The notes beneath the pieces are model-generated. The model was given only the letters and a program-made list of their open reading frames with translations. It made no database searches and was not told the DNA's origin. 64,000 nucleotides of DNA, taken from assembly GCA_963843565.1 (NCBI GenBank), contig CAWJKY010000003.1, positions 868,001 to 932,000 on the forward strand, read 5' to 3'. Below are positions 1-7,844 of this stretch, piece by piece. Position numbers and translations under genes: made by a program. This stretch comes from DASZQY01 sp963843565. GTDB lineage: Bacteria > Pseudomonadota > Alphaproteobacteria > Rhizobiales > Kaistiaceae. Position 1 is the stretch's first letter. Each line of letters starts with the position of its first letter.

Positions 1-832
1 CGCGCCCGCCCCGGAGCCGGCCAAGGTCCCGCCCCTCAAGACCAGCAGCCTCGCCCCGGTCGGCCTCGGTCCGCTGGCTTTCGGCCCGTCGGCCGATCCC
101 CCCGCCTCCGGCAACGCCGTCAAGGCCACCGAAAGCCAGCTGAAGGCGGTCGACACCTCCATCGATGAGCTTGCCGCGTCACAGGTCGGCTACGTCGACG
201 CGATCGCGGCGGCGGTCAGCGCCCGCTCCAAGAAGATCGCCGCGGTGCTCGCCCACCTCGGCCAGAAGGTGCCACCCAGCCACCTGACCAGTTCAGAGGT
301 CGGTGGCCCCTATGTCGCCGTCGACGCCAATGCCGACCCGGACACCTTCCGCGCGACCGTCGATCTGGTGAACGGCGAGATCGACCGCTACGCCGCCATG
401 CGCCGTCTGGCCGAGCGGCTGCCACTGACCCGGCCGATCGCCGACGCGCCGGTCACCAGCGGTTTCGGTACCCGCATCGATCCCTTCCTCGGCACGCTCG
501 CCATGCACACCGGCATCGACTTCCGCGCCCTGGAAGGCACCCCCGCCCACGCCACCGCCGGCGGCACAGTGACCGTCGCGGCCTACACCGGCGGCTACGG
601 CAACATGGTCGAGATCGACAATGGCAATGGCATCACGACCCGCTACGGCCATCTCAGCCGCATCGATGTCACGGTCGGTCAGGTGGTCGCCAAGGGCGCC
701 GTCATCGGCCACACGGGCAGCACCGGCCGTTCGACCGGCCCGCACCTGCACTACGAGATCAGGATCGACGGCTCGCCCATCGATCCGCTGATCTGGATCC
801 GCTCCGGGACCGAACTGGCTTCGCTGCTCTAG
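1..832 (+). CDS. M23 family metallopeptidase (LytM-type), 5' end outside window
   Basis: The C-terminal 276 residues of a murein endopeptidase-like protein are visible; the reading frame is open to the left edge, so the start is missing. The last ~125 residues form an M23/LytM domain. Its zinc ligands are visible in MHTGID (His and Asp) and in PHLHYE (the HxH pair), so it is probably an active cell-wall hydrolase rather than an EnvC-like degenerate activator. The upstream part is Ala/Pro-rich and then helical, as in periplasmic M23 proteins with coiled-coil regions. It converges with the membrane-protein gene that ends only 6 bp away. The exact substrate cannot be read from the sequence. Confidence 0.88.
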   Translation, partial: APAPEPAKVPPLKTSSLAPVGLGPLAFGPSADPPASGNAVKATESQLKAVDTSIDELAASQVGYVDAIAAAVSARSKKIAAVLAHLGQKVPPSHLTSSEVGGPYVAVDANADPDTFRATVDLVNGEIDRYAAMRRLAERLPLTRPIADAPVTSGFGTRIDPFLGTLAMHTGIDFRALEGTPAHATAGGTVTVAAYTGGYGNMVEIDNGNGITTRYGHLSRIDVTVGQVVAKGAVIGHTGSTGRSTGPHLHYEIRIDGSPIDPLIWIRSGTELASLL

Positions 833-838
833 CCTGGC

Positions 839-1393
839 CTAAGCCGGCTTCTGTCCGGACGGTCCGCCGGTTGGCCGGTGGGATCCGGGCATGCGGAAGA
901 GGAGCGCCACCCCGAGCAGGATCAGAACGAGCGGCAGCACCAGTCCGCCACCGAAGGCCTGCGGGTGGAAGATCAACCCCTCGAACGCGGTGGTGAACAC
1001 CACGAACATCACGGCGCCAGCCGTCGCCATGCCGCGGCCGATCCGGCGCGCCCGCGCATTGCCTTGCCGCGGGCCGGTCAGGTAGAGCGACAGCCCGGCG
1101 AAGAGCGGCAGCAACGTCCACAGGTAAGCCCACGACTGGTAGTAGTCGGTGAGTTCCTGGCCGAGCAGGATCAGCCCGGTCGCGCCGATGGCCGCGCCGG
1201 TCGCGGCCAGAAACGAGCCGCCCCGATCCATGGTTGCGCCGGCGGCGAACAGCGCCAGGCCGGGAATGATCACCGCAAGCGGCCAGAGCGTGCCCGAGAA
1301 CGGCCAGGCAAATTGCCGCAACGCCAGCAGCACGACGCCCGCGCCGATCAGTACAGCGGCCAGCACGCGGGTCCAGTTGGATTCCGGGCGCAT
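839..1393 (-). CDS. small multi-spanning membrane protein, function unknown
   Basis: 184 residues with about five or six hydrophobic segments in helical-hairpin pairs, short charged loops (GPRQGNARARR) and a hydrophilic C-terminus (GSHRPTGGPSGQ). The ATG at 1393 follows a strong ribosome site (GGAGGG). The topology resembles the membrane parts of DUF5668/LiaF-like proteins, but I see no motif that fixes a family. It is a single gene with no obvious operon partner, converging with the M23 peptidase. Real gene by codon usage, start signal and hydrophobic pattern; function not assignable. Confidence 0.7.
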   Translation of the reverse strand: MRPESNWTRVLAAVLIGAGVVLLALRQFAWPFSGTLWPLAVIIPGLALFAAGATMDRGGSFLAATGAAIGATGLILLGQELTDYYQSWAYLWTLLPLFAGLSLYLTGPRQGNARARRIGRGMATAGAVMFVVFTTAFEGLIFHPQAFGGGLVLPLVLILLGVALLFRMPGSHRPTGGPSGQKPA

Positions 1394-1489
1394 GCGACCC
1401 TCCTTCGATTGAAACGGTCAGGAGCCAGCTAGCCGGTTCGCGGTCCACCTGCCTTGACGCCGGTCAACCGCCTTGTGACGGCCCCGGGG

Positions 1490-1521
1490 CTACTGCTTCG
1501 CCGACGTCTCGCCGCCGACGC
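1490..1521. repeat. left copy of a 32-bp direct repeat (duplicated prfB 3' end)
   Basis: This stretch matches 3218-3249, the last ten codons plus stop of prfB, at 31 of 32 positions in the same orientation; similarity stops abruptly on both sides. In the prfB frame it would read GETSAKQ-stop against the real GETAAKQ-stop. The two copies bracket the cassette of two unknown genes, so this looks like the left boundary (attL-like) of an insertion at the end of prfB. Confidence 0.8.
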
Positions 1522-1536
1522 CCTCCGGTCCTCGGG

Positions 1537-2313
1537 CTATGTCGGGTTGAAGAGCATGCCGTCGGGCGCGAACAACGGCTGGTATTGCCCGCAGAGGGCT
1601 GAAAAGTTCGGGGGGACCGTGTTCGTCGCCCGCGTAGAGAAAGCGTCCACTTTGTCTCTAATCGACTGAACGATGCGCTGGGTATCAAACAGGCTGTCGA
1701 GTTTAGGCGTGTCGAGGTAGTTTAGCACGTTCGTGATGTTCTTCATCTCGGAGGCGTTTACGAACTGAACCGGAATCGACACCAGCGCCAGCAGGTTCGC
1801 CCGACCGTTGTCGCTGATGTCGCTGTAGTAGAGGTAGTCCTCGGGAACGCAGATTGTGGTTTCGTCGATGACGTTTCCAAGCACGAGCGTGGCGCTCAGC
1901 CGCGCTTCGCGCGTCTCGCTTATTGCCGAGAGTGCGAGCACCGATATCTCGGCCAAGGTCTGTCGACGCCGGAATAACGCAATTGCCGGGTCGCCGATGT
2001 CGTCGAGAATGGAGCGCAGTGCCGTCGCCCCTTTCGTTACCGTCGCGCTGTAGTCGGGATTACGCAGCGCGTTGATCGCCTCGTCCCGGCTGTGAAACGT
2101 GGCGAGGCCTGCGATGTAGTCCTGCAAACAAGGCAGAGCTGATTTCCAGTCCTGAAGGGCCGCGCGCGGCACGAAATCCGTCGCGAGGGTCGCCTGAATT
2201 GACAGGCAGGCCTTGTCGACGCCGGCGGCGGGCGCCGGGCCAGCGATCACGTTAGCCGCTAGCAAGGCGAGCCCTGCCGAGATGACCGCGCCGATCGTCC
2301 TATCGTGCCTCAA
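1537..2313 (-). CDS. secreted helical protein of unknown function (second gene of cassette)
   Basis: 258 residues. A signal peptide is clear (hydrophobic stretch at about 8-28 ending in PAPAAG). The mature part is predicted mostly helical by eye and has four cysteines (CLSIQ, LPCLQ, TTICV, ALCGQ) that could form two disulfides in the periplasm. Its start codon lies inside the end of the upstream gene (14-bp overlap), so the two are almost certainly translated together. I recognise no family. Base composition is visibly lower in GC than the neighbours, and the gene lies between the two copies of the prfB-end repeat, suggesting horizontal gain. Confidence 0.7.
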   Translation of the reverse strand: MRHDRTIGAVISAGLALLAANVIAGPAPAAGVDKACLSIQATLATDFVPRAALQDWKSALPCLQDYIAGLATFHSRDEAINALRNPDYSATVTKGATALRSILDDIGDPAIALFRRRQTLAEISVLALSAISETREARLSATLVLGNVIDETTICVPEDYLYYSDISDNGRANLLALVSIPVQFVNASEMKNITNVLNYLDTPKLDSLFDTQRIVQSIRDKVDAFSTRATNTVPPNFSALCGQYQPLFAPDGMLFNPT

Positions 2314-3094
2314 TGTTCGTCCCCTTGATGCGCTGCACGGTCAGATCGATCGGGTCCGGTAGGATGAGCCGGGGGAAGTCGTAGCCAGCTTCCCGGATGT
2401 ATAGGCCGACGGTGCCGTCGCCTGGGCTGCTGGCCGAAACCCGCCCCTGATCGTCGACGAGAATTGAGTACTCCTTTTGCCTGGGTTTGGGGTCGAGGGA
2501 GGCGAGGTTGCGGCCTTCCTGATCGGGCGCCAGATAGAGTTGCACTGCGACCACGATTGTCTGCTCTTGTCCGGTCAGAAGGTACGGCACGTACGCCTCG
2601 ACGTAGTCGCCGTGGACCGCGGCGGCGGCCGGCTCGCCGTTCACCGTGATCGTCGGGATGTAGAGGCCGATGTCACTCGGCTCGATCCCGTTTCCCTTGA
2701 CGGCAATCCGCACGTAATCCTTTTCGACCCGGAAGGCGCTTTTGATCGGCCCGTCGAAAGCGACGAAGCCGGCGGCCACGGCAAAGGCTAGGGCGCCCGC
2801 TCCGCCGGCAAGGGTGACCTTGTAGCGAGCAAGGGCCTGCTGATCGCCGGAGTCGAAGCTGCCGATCCCCTGCGTCCCGGTGCCGAACAACAAGATCGCT
2901 ACGCCGACGACGACGAATACGAACGTCATGGCGGCGTGGGTCCGCCCGATCGTAGTGTAAGCGGCCGCCAGGAAGGCAGTGCCGACGATCATGAAGAACA
3001 GGCCGGACGAGACGATTCGGTTCGCGATGCGCAGGATCGCTACGATCTGCGGAAACTGACTGCCAATCGGCGGTGGAACGGCTGGCATCGACAC
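2300..3094 (-). CDS. three-TM membrane protein with periplasmic domain, unknown (first gene of cassette)
   Basis: 264 residues. Three hydrophobic helices near 31-48, 55-72 and 95-113 are followed by a ~150-residue hydrophilic domain with alternating beta-like segments (IGLYIPTITV, EAYVPYLL, TIVVAVQLYL). With this topology the large domain is probably periplasmic, where it could meet the secreted product of the overlapping downstream gene. Start is GTG 3094 or ATG 3088; both lie behind AAGG/AGG signals and downstream of a good promoter (3134-3163). No family recognised. I infer a two-component envelope module but cannot name its role. Confidence 0.7.
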   Translation of the reverse strand: MSMPAVPPPIGSQFPQIVAILRIANRIVSSGLFFMIVGTAFLAAAYTTIGRTHAAMTFVFVVVGVAILLFGTGTQGIGSFDSGDQQALARYKVTLAGGAGALAFAVAAGFVAFDGPIKSAFRVEKDYVRIAVKGNGIEPSDIGLYIPTITVNGEPAAAAVHGDYVEAYVPYLLTGQEQTIVVAVQLYLAPDQEGRNLASLDPKPRQKEYSILVDDQGRVSASSPGDGTVGLYIREAGYDFPRLILPDPIDLTVQRIKGTNIEAR

Positions 3095-3133
3095 GGGCCT
3101 GACCTTGAAGGTCGCGTCATCAGGGCAGCGCCG

Positions 3134-3163
3134 AGTAAATCGCTACCGCAGGTGGATTGTCAA
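3134..3163 (-). promoter_or_regulatory. sigma70-type promoter of the two-gene cassette
   Basis: On the minus strand TTGACA (3163-3158) and TTTACT (3139-3134) are separated by 18 bp, about 40 bp upstream of the first cassette gene. It sits inside the repeat-bounded segment, so the cassette carries its own promoter instead of depending on prfB transcription. Confidence 0.6.
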
Positions 3164-3217
3164 TCGAAGGTTGCGCCGGCGCTGACCCACACCAAACGAC
3201 GTCGGGCGCGGTCTTCG

Positions 3218-4337
3218 CTACTGCTTCGCCGCCGTCTCGCCGCCGACGCGCTGGGCGAGCGCGGCTTCCATGAACGGCATCAGTTCGCCGTCGAGCACGT
3301 TCTGGGGCGAAGTATTCTCGATGCCGGTGCGCAGGTCCTTCACGAGCTGATACGGCTGCAGCACGTAGCTGCGGATCTGGTGGCCCCAGCCGATCTCCGT
3401 CTTCGAGGCCGACGCGGCGGCAGCGGCCGCTTCGCGCTTCTCCAGCTCGGCCTCGTAGAGCCGGGCGCGCAGCATGTTCCATGCGGTGGCGCGGTTCTTG
3501 TGCTGCGAGCGTTCGCTCTGGCAGGCAACCGCGATGCCGGTCGGGATGTGGGTCAGGCGCACCGCCGAGTCGGTGGTGTTGACGTGCTGGCCGCCCTTGC
3601 CGGAGGCGCGGTAGGTGTCGACGCGTACGTCCTCGTCCTTGATGTCGATGTCGATGGTGTCGTCGACCACCGGATAGACCCAGACGCTGGCAAACGAGGT
3701 GTGGCGCCGCGCCTGGCTGTCGAAGGGCGAGATGCGCACCAGCCGGTGAACGCCCGATTCGGTCTTCAGCCAGCCGTAGGCGCTTTCGCCGGTGACCTGA
3801 ATGGTCGCCGATTTGACGCCAGCCTCCTCGCCGTCGTGGAGCTCGAGAATCTGGACCTTGTACTCGTTCTGCTCCGCCCAGCGCGTATACATGCGCATGA
3901 GCATCTCGGCCCAGTCCTGGCTTTCCGTGCCGCCGGCGCCGGCATGAATCTCGAGGTAGGCGTTGTTGCCGTCGGCCTCGCCGGACAGCATCGTCTCGAT
4001 CTCGCGGCGCTCGGCCTCCCTGGCTAGCGCCTTCAGCGTGCGCTCGGCCTCCGTCACGATCTCCTTGTCGTCTTCCGCCTCGCCGAGCTCGATCAGCTCG
4101 CTCTGGTCGCGAAGCTCGCTTTCCATGCGCTCGACGCCGGCGATCTGATCGGCCAGCCGGTTGCGCTCGCGCATCACCTTCTGGGCGCGCTCGCTGGAAT
4201 TCCAAAGGTTGGGGTCTTCGGCGGCCGCGTTCAGTTCTTCGAGGCGTTTCTTGGCGTTGTCCCAGTCAAAGATGCCTCCTCAGCAGGCCGATCGCCTGCT
4301 GGATTTCTTCGACCTGCTTTTCGACTTCGGGACGCAT
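3218..4337 (-). CDS. prfB: peptide chain release factor 2, with programmed +1 frameshift
   Basis: RF2 recognises UGA/UAA and triggers peptide release. The gene starts at ATG 4337 (MRPEVEKQVEEIQQ), runs 23 codons to an in-frame TGA (4268-4266), then continues in the +1 frame from GAC 4267 to the stop at 3218, giving about 372 residues, normal for the family. The stop-codon recognition motif SPF (in RISPFDSQ) and the catalytic GGQ loop (SGKGGQHVNT) are present. A shorter in-frame ATG at 4177 is internal and should not be used as the start. The gene ends in the sequence duplicated at 1490-1521. In many Rhizobiales prfB directly follows mrcA; here ~6.9 kb separates them. Confidence 0.95.
4265..4280 (-). 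promoter_or_regulatory. prfB programmed +1 frameshift site
   Basis: On the minus strand AGGAGG (4280-4275) is followed by CAT, then CTT TGA C (4271-4265). This is the classic RF2 autoregulatory site: an internal Shine-Dalgarno three bases before CTT, slippage of Leu-tRNA to TTT, and continuation at GAC when RF2 is scarce. The frame before (from 4337) and after (to 3218) fits exactly. The E. coli site has AGGGGG TAT CTT TGA C. Confidence 0.95.
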
Positions 4338-4418
4338 TGTCTGCCTCGGGTCCGGGTGCCGGGAACGCCGCGCCTTCTAGGCGGTGCCGGCAGCCCTGTA
4401 AACCCGACACGGCGCCCG

Positions 4419-4778
4419 TCAGGCCGCCGTTTTCGCCTTCTCCATCATCTGGTCGACGGCTTCGAGAGCCTGGGCGGCGTACATGGCCGAGGGGCCGGCG
4501 CCCATGTAGATCGACATGGCGAGCGTCTCGGCGACCTCCTCGCGGCTCGCCCCCTGCTTGACCGCGCCCTCGGCGTGGTAGGCGATGCAGGGCCCGCAGC
4601 GTGTCGCGACGCTGATCGCCAGCGCGATCAGCTCCTTGGTCTTGTGGTCGAGGGCGTCGCCGCCGTGGGCGGCGCGCGCCATCTCGCCGAACGTCTTCAT
4701 GGTCTCGGGCGCCGCGCGCCTGAGCTCGCGCGTGGCGCCGTTCATGTTGGTGATAAGAGCGAGCCAGTCCTGCACCAT
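4419..4778 (-). CDS. AhpD-like carboxymuconolactone decarboxylase family protein
   Basis: 119 residues, all-alpha CMD/AhpD fold. The redox pair C61-G-P-C64 with H68 (RCGPCIAYHAE) and the upstream acidic residues match AhpD-type thiol reductases that support peroxide or persulfide chemistry. ATG 4778 is chosen because GGAGA precedes it; longer readings upstream have no support. It is the last gene of the minus-strand run with DUF2892, SQR and persulfide dioxygenase, so a thiol-redox role in sulfide handling is a fair inference. Similar proteins recur in sulfide gene clusters. Confidence 0.85.
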   Translation of the reverse strand: MVQDWLALITNMNGATRELRRAAPETMKTFGEMARAAHGGDALDHKTKELIALAISVATRCGPCIAYHAEGAVKQGASREEVAETLAMSIYMGAGPSAMYAAQALEAVDQMMEKAKTAA

Positions 4779-4807
4779 CGCGAAGGTCTCCTTTCCCGGG
4801 ATCGCGG

Positions 4808-5011
4808 TCAGCGGATCGCCTGACCGGGCTTCAATCCAAACATGCGCAGCACGATGGACGAGAAGCAGACGCCGGAGGCGCCGGCGAGGATCAGGTTGGC
4901 GCCGACGAAGGCGGTCAGCAGATAGAACAGCGGGTGGACGTAGAAGCCCAGCGCCAGCGAGGCGAGGACGAGGATGCCGGTCATGACAAACACGGCGCGG
5001 TCGAGGTTCAT
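4808..5011 (-). CDS. DUF2892 (YgaP-like) inner-membrane protein
   Basis: 67 residues with two membrane helices (about 7-25 and 29-55) of the DUF2892 type, which forms the membrane anchor of rhodanese YgaP or stands alone in sulfur-metabolism clusters. ATG 5011 follows GGAGA. It lies between the AhpD-like and SQR genes, spaced 29 and 48 bp, in the same direction. The exact role is unknown; its presence is consistent with the sulfide module. Confidence 0.8.
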   Translation of the reverse strand: MNLDRAVFVMTGILVLASLALGFYVHPLFYLLTAFVGANLILAGASGVCFSSIVLRMFGLKPGQAIR

Positions 5012-5059
5012 GGGTGGAGTCTCCTGTCTGTGGCGCGGCAGCCGGGCCCGTGGGGTCCG

Positions 5060-6352
5060 CTACTCCGCAGGTTCGTGGTGGATTTCCTTGAGCTTCTGGA
5101 TGCCGATCGCGTCGAGCGCGAACTTCTCGGGGAAGGTCTCCGACTTGCCCTGGCGGACCTTGCGCAGGAAGTACTTCTCGAAGCCGATCTTGGCGGCGTG
5201 CACCCACTTGCCGGTCGACGACCAGTTGACGTTGCGCGGCGGGATTTGCGGCTGGGCGATGAAGGCGATGCCCTCGTCGCCCATGTCGGCCAGGCACACC
5301 GCGTTCCAGGTGGCAACGGCGCGCGGTTCCTTGCCGGCGATCATCGCGGCGATGTTCTCGGCGGTCGCGGTGACCATCGATTCGATCATGAAGCCGGTCT
5401 TGGGCACGCCCACCGGCAACGGCGTCTTGCCGACCGGCGGAATGGCGATCGCCACGCCGATGCCGAACACGTTGGTGTAGGTCGGGTTGCGCTGGTGCTT
5501 GTCGACCAGGATGAAGCCGCGCGGATTGACCAGTCCCTCGACGCCGAGGACCGCGGGCACGCCGCGGAAGGCCGGCAGCAGCATCGAATAGACGAAGGGA
5601 AGCTCATGGCTCGCCTTGACGGCGCCGGTCTCGTCGACCTCCTCCACGAACATCTTGTCGGCCTCGATCTTGGTCACCTTGGCGTTGGTGATCCACTTGA
5701 TGTGGCGATCGCGGAGCGCGCTCTCGAGCAGCCCCTTGGTGTCGCCGACCCCGTCGAGGCCGAGGTGGCCGATGTAGGGTTCCGGCGTGACGAAGGTCAT
5801 GGGCACGCGGTCGCGCACCTTGGCGCGGCGCAGATACGTTTCCAGGATGAAGGCGAACTCGTACGCCGGGCCGAAGCACGAGGCGCCCTGCACGGCGCCG
5901 ACGACCACCGGCCCGCCGCTCTTGGCGAGCGCGGCGGCGGCGACCTGTGCCTTCGCGGCGTGGTCGACCTGGCAGATGGACTGGGTGCAGCCGTTCGGGC
6001 CGAGTCCCTCGATCTCGTCGAAGGCGAGATCCGGCCCGGTGGCGATGATCAGGTAATCGTAGGTGATCGAGCTGCCGTCGTTGAGCTCGATGCGGTTTTC
6101 CTTGGGGTGGACGCGCTTGGCGCCTTCGGGGCGCAGCGCGATGCCGCGCTTGGCGAACACCGGCGCGAGGTCGACGCTGATGTCGGCGGGCTTGCGCCAG
6201 CCGACCGCCACCCACGGGTTGGAGGGAACGAACGAATAGGTGCGGCCGAGATTGACGACGGTCAGCGTGTCGGACGCCCCGAGCTTGTCCCTCATCTCGT
6301 AGGCCATGATGGTGCCGCCCAGGCCGGCACCGAGAACGACGACGTGCGACAT
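5060..6352 (-). CDS. sqr: sulfide:quinone oxidoreductase (type I-like)
   Basis: 430-residue FAD enzyme that oxidises H2S to polysulfide/persulfide and reduces membrane quinone. The N-terminal dinucleotide motif GAGLGG is at 8-13, and the three redox cysteines fall at 127 (SICQ), 159 (GASCFGPAYEF) and 353 (AVCLADMGD). As I recall these match the positions of the catalytic cysteines of Rhodobacter capsulatus SQR. A C-terminal amphipathic region (FEKYFLRKVRQG) would give membrane association. It lies downstream of the persulfide dioxygenase gene in the same direction and is probably controlled from the palindrome at 7426-7464. Flavocytochrome c subunit is the alternative, but no partner cytochrome is adjacent. 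Confidence 0.92.
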   Translation of the reverse strand: MSHVVVLGAGLGGTIMAYEMRDKLGASDTLTVVNLGRTYSFVPSNPWVAVGWRKPADISVDLAPVFAKRGIALRPEGAKRVHPKENRIELNDGSSITYDYLIIATGPDLAFDEIEGLGPNGCTQSICQVDHAAKAQVAAAALAKSGGPVVVGAVQGASCFGPAYEFAFILETYLRRAKVRDRVPMTFVTPEPYIGHLGLDGVGDTKGLLESALRDRHIKWITNAKVTKIEADKMFVEEVDETGAVKASHELPFVYSMLLPAFRGVPAVLGVEGLVNPRGFILVDKHQRNPTYTNVFGIGVAIAIPPVGKTPLPVGVPKTGFMIESMVTATAENIAAMIAGKEPRAVATWNAVCLADMGDEGIAFIAQPQIPPRNVNWSSTGKWVHAAKIGFEKYFLRKVRQGKSETFPEKFALDAIGIQKLKEIHHEPAE

Positions 6353-6465
6353 CTGATTCCTCCTCAGGTTCGGCGCGGTTGGCCGCGTCCTGCTTCACCG
6401 TCTTGGGGCTAGGCGCGACCGGGTTGAACCGCGTTGATCGGTGTCAACCCGGTCGCGCTTCCGTG

Positions 6466-7395
6466 TCAGGCCGCCGGACGGGCGCTTTCGGCCCGGTCGG
6501 CGACCACACCCTTGGCGGCGTCGCTCTTCGCCTTGACCGGAATGGTCAGGTAGTGGACGCCGTTGCTCTCGGCCGGGGGAAAGCGGCCGGCGCGGATGTT
6601 GACCTGGATGGAGGGAAGCAGCAGGCGCGGCGCCGACAGCGTGGCGTCGCGGCTCTCGCGCATGGCGACGAAGTCCGCCTCGCTGACGCCGTCCTTGACG
6701 TGGACGCTGGCGTCGCGCTCCTCGCCGACCGTGGTTTCCCATGCGTAGGAGTCGCGACCCGGCGCCTTGTAGTCGTGGCACATGAACAGGCGCGTCTCGC
6801 GCGGCAGAGCGAGCAGCTTGCGGATCGACTGATAGAGCTTGTGGGCGTCGCCGCCGGGGAAGTCGGCCCGCGCGGTGCCGTAATCCGGCATGAACAGCGT
6901 ATCGCCGACGAACACCGCGTCGCCGATCTTGTGGCTGATGTCGGCGGGGGTATGGCCGGGCGTGTAGAGCACCTCGACCGTCAGCGAACCGATCGCGAAG
7001 CTCTCGCCGTCGGCGAACAGATGGTCGAAGTCGCGGCCGTCGGTGTGGAGGTCAGTGGCGTTGAACACCGGCCGGAAAATGCGCTGGACGTCCTTGATGT
7101 GCTCGCCGATGCCGATCTTGGCGCCGGTCTTGGCCTTGATGTAGGGGGCGCCCGAAAGGTGGTCGGCGTGGGCGTGGGTCTCCAGCGCCCACTCGATGGT
7201 GATGCCGGCTTTCTCGGCGGCCGCCAGAATCGTCTCGACCGAGCGGACGTCGACCTCGGCGGCGGCCGGGTCGTAGTCCAGGACCGGGTCGATCACGGCG
7301 CCACGCATCGTCGCCGGATCGTGCACGAGGTAGCTGACGGTGTTGGTCGGCTCGTCGAAGAAGGCACGGATTTCCGGTGGATTGGATTGCGACAT
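6466..7395 (-). CDS. MBL-fold persulfide dioxygenase (Blh/ETHE1-like)
   Basis: 309 residues. The metallo-beta-lactamase motif THAHADH gives H74, H76, D78 and H79; further ligands lie in YTPGHTPADIS and FVGDTLF, and HDYK occurs near 220. Length and the C-terminal extension (SIQVNIRAGRFPP) match the Blh proteins controlled by BigR, which oxidise glutathione persulfide made downstream of SQR to sulfite. ATG 7395 is preferred over a longer reading because AAGGAGA precedes it. It is the first gene of the minus-strand sulfide operon, divergent from the sensor gene at 7495, and the shared intergenic region holds the operator. Confidence 0.92.
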   Translation of the reverse strand: MSQSNPPEIRAFFDEPTNTVSYLVHDPATMRGAVIDPVLDYDPAAAEVDVRSVETILAAAEKAGITIEWALETHAHADHLSGAPYIKAKTGAKIGIGEHIKDVQRIFRPVFNATDLHTDGRDFDHLFADGESFAIGSLTVEVLYTPGHTPADISHKIGDAVFVGDTLFMPDYGTARADFPGGDAHKLYQSIRKLLALPRETRLFMCHDYKAPGRDSYAWETTVGEERDASVHVKDGVSEADFVAMRESRDATLSAPRLLLPSIQVNIRAGRFPPAESNGVHYLTIPVKAKSDAAKGVVADRAESARPAA

Positions 7396-7425
7396 GATTG
7401 TCTCCTTGCGCTTTCGTTGCCACCC

Positions 7426-7464
7426 ATATATTAGCTCTTGCTGTTTTAGCAAGCCCTAATATAT
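7426..7464. promoter_or_regulatory. nested palindrome, candidate BigR/SqrR operator
   Basis: Two concentric inverted repeats share one centre at 7445: an outer pair ATATATTAG (7426-7434) / CTAATATAT (7456-7464) and an inner pair CTTGCT (7437-7442) / AGCAAG (7448-7453). It lies between divergent genes for the ArsR-type sensor and persulfide dioxygenase. BigR is known to bind an AT-rich palindrome in the equivalent position. Direct binding here is inferred. Confidence 0.8.
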
Positions 7465-7494
7465 AAGCCCGTATCGAACCCGACGAGGACCATC

Positions 7495-7800
7495 ATGCAG
7501 GCCAGCGCAGTTGCCGGATTGGCGGCCAATGCCGACGTCGCCGCCAACTATCTGAAGGTGCTCGCCAACGAGCATCGGCTCCTGATCCTCTGCCACCTCG
7601 CCGAGGAAGGCGAGATGAGCGTCAACGAGCTTGCCGACGCCGTCGGCCTCAGCCAGTCGGCCCTGTCGCAGCACCTGGCGCGGCTGCGCGAGGACAATCT
7701 CGTCGCCTTCCGCCGCGAGGCGCAGACGCTCCACTACCGCGTCACCGACCGAAGGGCGGTGCGGGTGATGGGCGTCCTCAAGCAGATTTTTTGCACCTGA
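7495..7800 (+). CDS. bigR: ArsR-family persulfide-responsive repressor (BigR/SqrR type)
   Basis: 101-residue winged-helix dimeric repressor. The recognition region (LSQSALSQHLARLRED) is typical ArsR. It has exactly two cysteines, C33 (LILCHLAEEG) and C100 next to the end (QIFCT), spaced as in BigR and SqrR, where persulfides link the pair and release DNA. No metal-site cysteine cluster is present, so a metal sensor is unlikely. It is divergent from the persulfide dioxygenase/SQR operon and starts 31 bp after the palindrome, so it probably represses both directions including itself. Confidence 0.9.
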   Translation: MQASAVAGLAANADVAANYLKVLANEHRLLILCHLAEEGEMSVNELADAVGLSQSALSQHLARLREDNLVAFRREAQTLHYRVTDRRAVRVMGVLKQIFCT

Positions 7801-7844
7801 AGTGAAGTCCCTCCCCCAACCTCCCGAAGGAGTTCTGAAAGAGC

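Noticed and set aside
4177..4177. ATG 4177 as start of prfB
   Set aside because: It lies inside the conserved N-terminal domain; the frameshift structure upstream is complete.
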